DNA of 30,291 bases, taken from contig CAIUAS010000041.1 in the NCBI GenBank assembly GCA_903897205.1, forward strand, positions 1 to 30,291. Direction: 5' to 3'. The position numbers and the translations under genes are program-made. This document shows, one piece after another, positions 1-6,467 of the stretch (the stretch's first letter is position 1; each line of letters opens with the position of its first letter). Below the pieces are notes generated by a model. That model ran no database searches. It saw only the letters and a program-made list of their open reading frames with translations, and was not told where the DNA came from. This DNA is from an uncultured Gammaproteobacteria bacterium (lineage in GTDB: Bacteria > Pseudomonadota > Gammaproteobacteria > CAIUAS01).

Positions 1-45
1 AGTGGCAGAGCAAGTTAGCATTAAACTAATAACATATTTTTTCAT
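1..45 (-). CDS. N-terminal start of an exported protein, probably TolC (partial)
   Basis: Only the first 15 codons are in the window; the gene runs off the left edge. The ATG at 45-43 is followed by a lysine pair and a hydrophobic run (MKKYVISLMLTCSAT), a typical start of a Sec signal peptide. A good sigma70-like promoter lies just upstream. In several gammaproteobacteria, including Legionella, a pcm-like methyltransferase gene is followed by tolC in the same direction, so an outer-membrane efflux channel is the best guess from context. The sequence alone shows only an exported or lipid-anchored protein: the Cys at residue 12 could also be part of a lipobox. Confidence 0.5.
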   Translation of the reverse strand, partial: MKKYVISLMLTCSAT

Positions 46-84
46 AAGATGACTCTTCTTGAAGCTTAGGCAAACTATTGGCAG

Positions 85-113
85 ACTTTACAAAAAAGTG
101 TCTCAACAGTCAA
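85..113 (-). promoter_or_regulatory. sigma70-like promoter for the gene at the left edge
   Basis: On the minus strand TTGACT (113-108) is separated by exactly 17 bp from TAAAGT (90-85). The predicted transcript would start near 78, about 33 nt before the ATG at 45. It lies in the 82-nt gap between the pcm-like gene and the exported protein, so that gene can be transcribed independently of pcm. Confidence 0.5.
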
Positions 114-127
114 AAGAAGTTTGCGGT

Positions 128-781
128 TTAAAAGATGAAAGAAGATGGCTGTAAAGCATTTAGCAATGTGGGGATTACGGTTTCAAATAATTTTTCTTCT
201 GACCAACCGGAATGGATATCTCGCTTAATTAGAGTAGCTTCCATTGCAGGCGCTTGTCCTAAAATAGCAATTAAACGTCCGCCTGGTTTTAAACTGTTGC
301 GAAAGCTTTCGGGTAAAAAGGGTAACGCGCCTGTGATAATAATCGCATCATAAGGGCCTTGCTGCTCCCAGCCGCGTGCCGCATCAGCGGTGAGTAAGGT
401 AACATTATTAATATTATGAGTAGCAAGTTTTACTTGTGCGTGTTGAGTGAATTCAGGGAAAATATCAAGGCTATAAACAAATTTAGCTAAGCGAGCGAGA
501 AGCGCAGTCATATAACCGCTGCCAGTGCCTACTTCTAATACTGTTTCATTAGCTTTTAAATTTAAAGCTTGTAATAAACGCGCTTCTTCTTTAGGTGTTA
601 TCATCATTTGACCGTGAGCCAAAGGAATATACATATCTGCAAAGGCTAAATTTTTATAAGCGGCAGGCACAAAATTTTCTCTAGGCGTTGTTCTTACTGC
701 ATGCAGCACAGTCTCATCCAATATATCCCAGGTGCGAAGTTGCTGGGTGATCATATTAACGCGGGCTTGTTCTATGTTCAT
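128..781 (-). CDS. pcm: protein-L-isoaspartate O-methyltransferase-like protein
   Basis: This is a 217-aa SAM-dependent methyltransferase of the PCMT family, whose classic members methylate isoaspartyl residues to start repair of aged proteins. The SAM-binding motif I is clear (VLEVGTGSGYMTALL, about residues 80-94), and the N-terminal part (LRTWDILDETVLHAV, then FVPAAYKNLAFAD) is typical of the family. The segment that in E. coli Pcm reads GQTISQP reads GQMMITP here (residues 57-63), so the conserved Thr-Ile-Ser is missing. That places it in the divergent Pcm-like group often found beside tolC, and repair activity is not assured. No strong Shine-Dalgarno precedes the ATG at 781. The gene is 153 nt downstream of the b561 gene and may or may not share its transcript. 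Confidence 0.85.
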   Translation of the reverse strand: MNIEQARVNMITQQLRTWDILDETVLHAVRTTPRENFVPAAYKNLAFADMYIPLAHGQMMITPKEEARLLQALNLKANETVLEVGTGSGYMTALLARLAKFVYSLDIFPEFTQHAQVKLATHNINNVTLLTADAARGWEQQGPYDAIIITGALPFLPESFRNSLKPGGRLIAILGQAPAMEATLIKRDIHSGWSEEKLFETVIPTLLNALQPSSFIF

Positions 782-922
782 GGTCTAAATTATGATTGGT
801 TAAGGTGAAAATGAAATAAGATTAAGAGCTTTGAAGGTTAGAAGCAAGTTTTTAATTGGTTATTTCGAGAGTGTCCATCAAGCTGGGGCGGTGATAAATT
901 ACTCGCGATGGAAGCTTGCTGG

Positions 923-932
923 CCCCCCCCCC
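923..932. repeat. homopolymeric tract of ten C (G10 on the minus strand)
   Basis: Ten consecutive C residues lie immediately after the tandem stop codons (TAA TAG on the minus strand) of the cytochrome b561 gene, in the 153-nt gap before the pcm-like gene. Tracts of this length are prone to slipped-strand mispairing and to sequencing error. It is outside both reading frames, so any effect would be on transcription or on read-through. Confidence 0.9.
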
Positions 933-934
933 TA

Positions 935-1450
935 TTATTCAATGACCCTTTCATTCAAATAGCAAAATATTGTAAAACCCATGCTTAGAATTACTAATAC
1001 AGCTAATAAATAAGCATCATAATCATGAAACCATGCGGCTGTTTTTGCTAGAAAAGTTGGCCGTTTTTGTAAATAATCAATAGTAAAAAAACTAAAAAAC
1101 TGGATATTTTCTCCTGATAATAATAGCCTTAGCATACCTGTAATTGCTTGCAAGCTAATAAAAATATAGATTATCCATTGACTCAAAATCATAGCAGCTT
1201 TGGCTTGCTTTGACATTTGCTTTTTACGCCACGGCACGCTTATACAGGCCTTACTAGTAAGGCTTATGATAACAATAGCTAATAAAATTAATCCCAGGGA
1301 AGAGTGCAAAATAATTAATATGTCCTTGTGCTCACTTGCCGGCGCTTGTTTTAATACAAAACCTAACGTCAACATAACGATGACTAATGCAAGAAATAGC
1401 CAATGCAGTATTCTTGCCGCCACACCATAATCAGAATTATTATCAACCAT
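935..1450 (-). CDS. cytochrome b561-family membrane protein
   Basis: This 171-aa integral membrane protein has four predicted transmembrane helices (roughly residues 14-33, 45-65, 86-107 and 145-165). It resembles bacterial di-heme cytochrome b561 (CybB), which passes electrons from quinol. His16 in RILHW, His49 in HSSLG and His142 in FHDYD correspond to three of the four heme ligands. The fourth, in the last helix 14 residues after His142, is Ser156. An AAGGAG ribosome site sits 7-8 nt before the ATG, and the gene starts 11 nt after the DUF2231 gene, so the two are surely co-transcribed. Its place in the nitrite reductase cluster suggests that it feeds electrons to the periplasmic copper proteins; this is inference. 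Confidence 0.75.
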   Translation of the reverse strand: MVDNNSDYGVAARILHWLFLALVIVMLTLGFVLKQAPASEHKDILIILHSSLGLILLAIVIISLTSKACISVPWRKKQMSKQAKAAMILSQWIIYIFISLQAITGMLRLLLSGENIQFFSFFTIDYLQKRPTFLAKTAAWFHDYDAYLLAVLVILSMGFTIFCYLNERVIE

Positions 1451-1461
1451 TATTAAGCTCC

Positions 1462-1947
1462 TTAATGAGTATTGTGAGGTTCCATTAGATTTTCCAATTG
1501 GGGTAAAGAAATAACCCCTATACCATGCCGGTATACAACTTCCGCTCCATACCAGCCTGTTGTCATGATTAGAACTGTTGTAATTAATAAACCAACCAAG
1601 AATAAAATATTGATCTTCTTGTTATTAAAATATTTATTTAATCCCCACTGCGCCATAAAAAATATAGCAGTCGCGGTTATGAGTGCCCACCCCATATGGG
1701 TGGTCATAGCTACATGTGAAACGGCATCGTGGCGCTCACTAGCATAAGCATTAAAGCCTGCTTCGAGCGTAAAAATGGTTACAATCCCGCTGGCCCATAG
1801 GCACCAATAACTTACGGTGGAAAACTCATTGGCGATTGGGTACCGCGCCGTTAAAAAAGCCAAAGCGCCAAAGCCAAAAGCTGTTGAAAATAATGCAACA
1901 GTAAAATGTGTAAAAATCGGGTGAAAATTAGGAATGATCTCAATCAT
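1462..1947 (-). CDS. DUF2231-family membrane protein
   Basis: This 161-aa protein has four predicted membrane helices (about residues 13-33, 44-66, 82-103 and 113-131). The N-terminal FHPIFTHFTVALF segment, with histidines at the membrane edge, and a further conserved His in TTHMGWA are typical of DUF2231 proteins. These often sit beside cytochromes and copper enzymes and are suspected heme or redox proteins. The biochemical function of the family is not established. The gene lies between nirK, from which it is separated by 100 nt containing a hairpin, and the b561 gene 11 nt downstream. An AAGGA lies about 14 nt before the ATG, rather far for a ribosome site, so translation may be weak or start differently. 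Confidence 0.7.
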   Translation of the reverse strand: MIEIIPNFHPIFTHFTVALFSTAFGFGALAFLTARYPIANEFSTVSYWCLWASGIVTIFTLEAGFNAYASERHDAVSHVAMTTHMGWALITATAIFFMAQWGLNKYFNNKKINILFLVGLLITTVLIMTTGWYGAEVVYRHGIGVISLPQLENLMEPHNTH

Positions 1948-2010
1948 ATTTAGTATTTAGTCCTTTTTAAATAGTTTAATTAGCAGGCTCACTAGTTGCC
2001 GTTGCCGTTA

Positions 2011-2039
2011 AACATACCCTCTGAATATGAGGGTATGTT
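2011..2039 (-). terminator. hairpin between nirK and the DUF2231 gene
   Basis: A perfect 11-bp inverted repeat (AACATACCCTC / GAGGGTATGTT) with a 7-nt loop begins 9 nt after the nirK stop codon. On the minus strand it is followed by only a short T stretch (TTTAAC). It could be a weak terminator, or a stabilising or processing hairpin that sets the ratio of nirK to the downstream membrane genes. Confidence 0.5.
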
Positions 2040-2047
2040 AACTAATA

Positions 2048-3121
2048 TTAATGCATACTATCGGCGCTGGGTTTTGCCTCGGGATTAGTTATTTTTTCTG
2101 CTATTTTCCCCGCATAAATTTCAGGGTTTGGCTTTCCTGTTACTTCCAGGGTGCCCATGGCGCCTTTGTTGACCGCACGAACCAGTGAGTGATCAACCAA
2201 CGTATATTTGCCTGGCACATCTACTTTGAATTCCACCATGGCTGCGCCGCCGGCAGGTATGGCGATTGATTGAACGTTTCTTAAAGGCGGATCAATAAGG
2301 TCGCCAAGATTGTAGACGCGATCAAATATTTCGCCAATGACATGGAACGAACTAATTTCATTGGGGCCAGCATTTCCCATAAATATGCGCACAGTATCGC
2401 CTACTTTAGCTTTTAATGCGCGTTCGCCCGTCAGCGCGCCTACGCGGCCATTAAAGACTACAAAAGTAGGTAATTCATCAAACATGCGTTGATCATCCTG
2501 TTCATGCAATCCTTGAATTTTCTTTGGCAGTGCTTTGGTATACATTTCTCCTTGCACTATATAAAATTCTTTATCGACCTGAGGCAGCCCATTTTTAGGC
2601 TCAACTAAAATGAGTCCATATAATCCATGCGAAATATGGGTGGGAATATGGGCAACCGCGCAATGATAAATATAAAGACCTGCCTGCTTAGCTTTAAAAC
2701 GGATTGTTTTAGTATTCCCTGGCGCTACCATCAGGTCAGCCGCGCCGCCACCAGTGCCAGTAGCTGCATGAAAATCAATGGTGTGATTAAAGCTTGATTC
2801 TTTAGGGTTTTCTAAAGTAATCTCAAGCGTATCCCCCTCTTTTACCCGCAAAAATGGCCCCGGTACTTTGCCATTGAAAGTCCAGAATGGAAAGCTGGCG
2901 CCATTTTCTATCGGCGCATTTACTTCCTTAATTTTAAAGTTATATTTAACAACTTGTGGGGTGTGATTAGTTGGCGAAAGAGGGACGGCAGTGGGATCTT
3001 GACTAATCTCTATGACATTAGCATTGCTGCCCTTCGATAATTCCGTAGCCTGGACATTTGGTAATCCAAATAAAACAAAAATAAAAAATAACAATATATT
3101 ATTTTTATTAATAATACCCAT
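2048..3121 (-). CDS. nirK: copper-containing nitrite reductase, AniA/NirK type
   Basis: This periplasmic enzyme reduces nitrite to nitric oxide. It has two cupredoxin domains and aligns closely with Neisseria AniA (for example SSFHVIGEIFD and YTLVDHS). Numbering is from the start used here (357 aa). The type-2 copper ligands His118, His153 and His311 are present, as are catalytic Asp116 and His260. The type-1 site has His113, Cys154 and His162, but the axial Met of the HIxxGMYG motif is Leu167 (codon 2623-2621). I chose the ATG at 3121 because GGAG lies 8 nt before it and a signal peptide starts there (MGIINKNNILLFFIFVLFG). An upstream in-frame ATG at 3184 would overlap the cupredoxin gene and spoil the signal peptide. 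The tail after about residue 330 is short and polar. Confidence 0.93.
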   Translation of the reverse strand: MGIINKNNILLFFIFVLFGLPNVQATELSKGSNANVIEISQDPTAVPLSPTNHTPQVVKYNFKIKEVNAPIENGASFPFWTFNGKVPGPFLRVKEGDTLEITLENPKESSFNHTIDFHAATGTGGGAADLMVAPGNTKTIRFKAKQAGLYIYHCAVAHIPTHISHGLYGLILVEPKNGLPQVDKEFYIVQGEMYTKALPKKIQGLHEQDDQRMFDELPTFVVFNGRVGALTGERALKAKVGDTVRIFMGNAGPNEISSFHVIGEIFDRVYNLGDLIDPPLRNVQSIAIPAGGAAMVEFKVDVPGKYTLVDHSLVRAVNKGAMGTLEVTGKPNPEIYAGKIAEKITNPEAKPSADSMH

Positions 3122-3164
3122 AAAATATCTCCATTTAGGCGGAAGAATTAACCATCTTTGATGA

Positions 3165-3554
3165 TTAATTTTCACTAACTTCAATTTTACCTTCCATACC
3201 TGCTAATCGGTGGCCTGACACAGTGCAATAGTAATAGTCGTTACCGATGGCAGGGAAAGAGATAGTATCACGGTCCCCTGTTTGTTTCAGCATCTTGCTT
3301 TTTGCTAATTGGCTGTCTAGTGCGATATCATGCATTTCTGAATTATTATTAATAAGAGTGATAACGACTTTATCCCCCTTTTTAACTTTAATAGTAGGAT
3401 TTTTGATATTTTTTATGTCTCCACTGGCGCCAAAATAAGTCTGATCGCCAGTACTTAAAGTAAAAGTTCGAATTTCTGCCGCAGGGCTATTGATTGGCGC
3501 TATCAGGCTGCTGCCTAATAGCATGATCCAAAGGTGAAATTTATTTAGCAACAT
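3165..3554 (-). CDS. periplasmic cupredoxin (type-1 blue copper protein)
   Basis: This 129-aa protein has a signal peptide ending near residue 26 (SPAAE) and one plastocyanin/azurin-like domain. The type-1 copper ligands are all visible: His75 in MHDIAL, Cys110 and His115 in YYYCTVSGH, and Met120 in AGMEG. It is the first gene of the nitrite reductase cluster, 43 nt upstream of nirK, with a strong ribosome site (AGGAGG, 6 nt before the ATG). It is probably the soluble electron donor to NirK. Similar cupredoxin modules occur as domains fused to NirK in other bacteria. I cannot assign it to azurin, pseudoazurin or a named family with certainty. Confidence 0.85.
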   Translation of the reverse strand: MLLNKFHLWIMLLGSSLIAPINSPAAEIRTFTLSTGDQTYFGASGDIKNIKNPTIKVKKGDKVVITLINNNSEMHDIALDSQLAKSKMLKQTGDRDTISFPAIGNDYYYCTVSGHRLAGMEGKIEVSEN

Positions 3555-3589
3555 ACAGCACCTCCTAAAGATAGCCTTCTATTAATGTA

Positions 3590-3629
3590 ATTGTAGCTAA
3601 TGATTTAGGAAATGCCATTTTTTATGGCA
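3590..3629 (-). promoter_or_regulatory. candidate promoter and operator of the cupredoxin-nirK cluster
   Basis: On the minus strand a -10-like TACAAT (3595-3590) lies 36 nt before the cupredoxin ATG. No good -35 accompanies it. Instead a perfect 6-bp inverted repeat, TGCCAT-N5-ATGGCA (3613-3629), covers the -35 position, centred about 38 bp upstream of the inferred start point. That is near the position of a class II activator site. The motif does not match the FNR/DNR consensus (TTGAT-N4-ATCAA), and I cannot name a regulator. Confidence 0.35.
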
Positions 3630-3792
3630 CAACGTATCGCTAGTGATTGACGTCAGATAAATGCTTTAAATATCAGGGCGTTAGCCTAAAAAAATCTCCT
3701 TTTAAATCTAAAATTTATGCCAGATTGCGCGGAATTGCATTATAAACTGATATTATCTCCCTTAATCAAAATTTTTAATGAGGACAGCGTAT

Positions 3793-4419
3793 ATGACTAA
3801 TTTATATCAACCCAATTTTACACGCGCGGATGTTGAAATTATTGAAAAACAGGCAGCTTTTCAAGGTTTCTTTCGGGTGGATAACTATCAAATTCGCCAT
3901 CGGTTATTTAAGGGCGGTTGGAGTAAGCCTTTACAACGCGAGTTATTTGAACGAGGTCATGCAGCAGCAGTTTTATTAGTGGATCCGCTGCTCAATAAAA
4001 TAGTTTTAATTGAGCAGTTTCGTATGGGGCCGCTTAATCAGTCGCAATATCCTTGGTTGTTAGAATTAGTGGCAGGGATTATTGAACCGAATGAAACACC
4101 TGAACAAGTGGTAAATCGAGAGAGTCAAGAAGAAGCCGGTTTAGTTATTCAAGAGGTGTTTCCTATGGTCGAATATTGGGTGAGTCCTGGTGCTAGCACG
4201 GAAAAGGTCAATTTATTCTGTGCGCGAGTTGATGCCAGTAAAGCGGGTGGTATTTATGGTTTGGAAGCAGAAGGCGAAGATATTCGCGTGTGGGTTTTTA
4301 GCGTAGAAGAAGTTTATCAAATGCTGGAAAAAGGCAAAATAAATAATGCGTCGACTTTGATTGCTTTGCAGTGGTTTAAATTAAATGAAAAGCAAATTCG
4401 CCAGCAATGGCAAAAATAA
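3793..4419 (+). CDS. nudF: ADP-ribose pyrophosphatase (Nudix hydrolase NudF)
   Basis: This cytoplasmic Nudix enzyme hydrolyses ADP-ribose to AMP and ribose 5-phosphate. The complete Nudix box GX5EX7REUXEEXGU is present, starting GIIEPNETPEQVVNRESQEE and ending AGL (about residues 95-117). The proline-containing AVLLVDP and the WVSPGASTEKVNLF stretch are typical of the NudF subgroup. I chose the ATG at 3793 (208 aa) because GAGGA lies 8-9 nt upstream; an in-frame ATG at 3778 has no ribosome site. It stands upstream of parE as in many gammaproteobacteria (nudF near parE in E. coli), though 72 nt separate them. Confidence 0.9.
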   Translation: MTNLYQPNFTRADVEIIEKQAAFQGFFRVDNYQIRHRLFKGGWSKPLQRELFERGHAAAVLLVDPLLNKIVLIEQFRMGPLNQSQYPWLLELVAGIIEPNETPEQVVNRESQEEAGLVIQEVFPMVEYWVSPGASTEKVNLFCARVDASKAGGIYGLEAEGEDIRVWVFSVEEVYQMLEKGKINNASTLIALQWFKLNEKQIRQQWQK

Positions 4420-4491
4420 TAAACCGCTTGATTCTTGGCCAATCAATGTTAACCTACCATCAATTTTAGTTAACCAACTTTGCTATAAACT

Positions 4492-6408
4492 ATGACAACC
4501 GTAAGTCCAGCTCGTTCCAATAAAACCTATAATGCCGAAGCGATTGAAGTATTAAGTGGTTTAGATCCCGTTAAACGCCGCCCTGGTATGTACACCGATA
4601 CTAGCCGTCCCAATCATTTGGCCCAGGAAGTAGTTGACAATAGTGTTGATGAAGCCATGGCAGGGCATGCGACGCGAATTGACGTGATTTTGCATCCAGA
4701 TGGTTCATTAGAAGTGCGAGACAATGGCCGTGGAATGCCGGTTGATATTCATCCGGAAGAAAAAGTATCTGGAGTCGAATTAATTTTGACGCGTCTACAC
4801 GCAGGCGCAAAATTTAGTAATAAAAGCTATCGTTTTTCGGGCGGTTTACACGGGGTGGGTGTGTCGGTCGTTAATGCGCTTTCGAGTCGCTTAATCGCCA
4901 CGATTAAACGCAGTGGTGTTGTTTATCAAATGGAATTTGCGCATGGCGAACGAACAGTAAAATTAAAAGAAATAGGTCAAGTTACCAAGAACGATACGGG
5001 CACCGCCATTCATTTTTGGCCGGCGCCTGATTATTTTGATGCCCCTAAATTTCATGTGCCGCGCTTAAAACACACCTTGCGCGCCAAGGCGGTGTTATGT
5101 CCAGGTTTGGAACTTACTTTCACCGATAAGCAAACCGGTGAGACCGAAAGCTGGCATTATGAAGATGGCTTAAAAAGTTATTTATTGGAAACGTTGCAGA
5201 ACCAGGAATTTATTCCAGTCGATGCATTTATTGGCCATTTTGCTGCAGAAACCGAAGAAGTGGATTGGGCGACGGTATGGTTAGAAAATAATGGCGAAGG
5301 GATTGCAGAAAGCTATGTCAATTTAATTCCAACCGCGCAAGGTGGTACCCATGTCAATGGTTTACGCACGGGTTTGTTAGAAGCCATGCGTGAATTTTGC
5401 GAATTACGTAATTTATTACCGCGAGGCATTAAATTAGCGCCAGAAGATTTGTGGGATAATTGCCAATATGTATTATCGGTCAAACTACAAGATCCTCAAT
5501 TTTCAGGTCAAACAAAAGAACGTTTAACTTCTCGGCAATGTGCGGCTTTTGTGACAGGTGTCGTTAAAGACGCATTTAGTTTATGGTTGAACCAGCATGT
5601 AGCAGACGGTGAAGCATTAGCACAACTGGCTATTGCCAATGCCCAAAAACGTTTGCGCGCAGGCAAAAAAATCGAGCGAAAAAGAATTACCTCTGGCCCT
5701 GCATTGCCTGGTAAATTAGCCGATTGTAGTAGCCAAGATTTTCGGATGACGGAACTTTTTTTGGTTGAAGGTGATTCTGCGGGTGGTTCGGCTAAACAAG
5801 CGCGCGATCGAGAATATCAAGCAGTCATGCCGTTGCGCGGTAAAATATTAAATACCTGGGAGGTCGATAGTAACGAAGTGTTGGCGTCGCAAGAATTACA
5901 TGATATTGCGGTTGCGCTAGGTGTTGATCCAAATTCAACCGATTTAAGTGGTTTACGCTACGGCAAAGTTTGCATATTAGCCGATGCAGATTCAGATGGT
6001 TTACATATTGCTACTTTATTATGCGGATTATTTTTGCGGCATTTTCGTGCTTTAGTGGATGCAGGCCATATTTATGTGGCTATGCCGCCGCTTTATCGTA
6101 TCGATATTAGCAAAGAAGTTTATTACGCGTTGGATGATGCAGAAAAACAAGGTATTTTAGATCGCATTAATGCAGAAAATAAACGCGGAAAAATTACCGT
6201 GCAACGTTTTAAAGGCTTGGGTGAAATGAATCCTATTCAATTGCGCGAAACAACCATGGCGCGCGATACGCGCCGCTTAGTGCAATTAACCATTGATTCC
6301 GAGCAAGAAACTATTGCGCTAATGGATATGCTGTTAGCGAAAAAACGAGCGCCAGATCGCAAAGCATGGCTAGAAAGCAAGGGCGATTTAGCCGAAGTGC
6401 AAGTGTAA
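4492..6408 (+). CDS. parE: DNA topoisomerase IV subunit B
   Basis: ParE is the ATPase subunit of topoisomerase IV, which decatenates daughter chromosomes together with ParC (not in this window). The 638-aa length is normal. The GHKL ATPase motifs are clear (VVDNSVDEAMAGH, DNGRGMPVD, GGLHGVGVSVVNALS), followed by the transducer domain and the TOPRIM motifs EGDSAGGSAKQ and DADSDG. The N-terminus is about 8 residues longer than E. coli ParE. No Shine-Dalgarno is visible before the ATG at 4492. A TGCTATAAA sequence resembling an extended -10 ends only 2 nt before the start codon, so either it is fortuitous or the mRNA is nearly leaderless. Confidence 0.97.
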   Translation: MTTVSPARSNKTYNAEAIEVLSGLDPVKRRPGMYTDTSRPNHLAQEVVDNSVDEAMAGHATRIDVILHPDGSLEVRDNGRGMPVDIHPEEKVSGVELILTRLHAGAKFSNKSYRFSGGLHGVGVSVVNALSSRLIATIKRSGVVYQMEFAHGERTVKLKEIGQVTKNDTGTAIHFWPAPDYFDAPKFHVPRLKHTLRAKAVLCPGLELTFTDKQTGETESWHYEDGLKSYLLETLQNQEFIPVDAFIGHFAAETEEVDWATVWLENNGEGIAESYVNLIPTAQGGTHVNGLRTGLLEAMREFCELRNLLPRGIKLAPEDLWDNCQYVLSVKLQDPQFSGQTKERLTSRQCAAFVTGVVKDAFSLWLNQHVADGEALAQLAIANAQKRLRAGKKIERKRITSGPALPGKLADCSSQDFRMTELFLVEGDSAGGSAKQARDREYQAVMPLRGKILNTWEVDSNEVLASQELHDIAVALGVDPNSTDLSGLRYGKVCILADADSDGLHIATLLCGLFLRHFRALVDAGHIYVAMPPLYRIDISKEVYYALDDAEKQGILDRINAENKRGKITVQRFKGLGEMNPIQLRETTMARDTRRLVQLTIDSEQETIALMDMLLAKKRAPDRKAWLESKGDLAEVQV

Positions 6409-6410
6409 TA

Positions 6411-6430
6411 TTATTCTCATCCAAGAATAA
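6411..6430. repeat. weak hairpin between convergent parE and pilT
   Basis: TTATTCT and AGAATAA form a 7-bp AT-rich inverted repeat around a 6-nt loop in the 59-nt gap between the two convergent genes. There is no T-run on either side, so termination here would be weak or not Rho-independent. Confidence 0.3.
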
Positions 6431-6467
6431 CGGCGGTTTACAATCTTTTAAAGAGATACATTGCTTA

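Noticed and set aside
782..934. Possible gene remnant or IS fragment between b561 and pcm
   Set aside because: No frame gives a recognisable protein and no clear terminal repeats were seen; only the C10 tract stands out.
3648..3655. TGACGTCA palindrome with a TTGAC half upstream of the cupredoxin gene as an FNR/DNR box
   Set aside because: The second half-site (ATCAA) is missing and the spacing is wrong.
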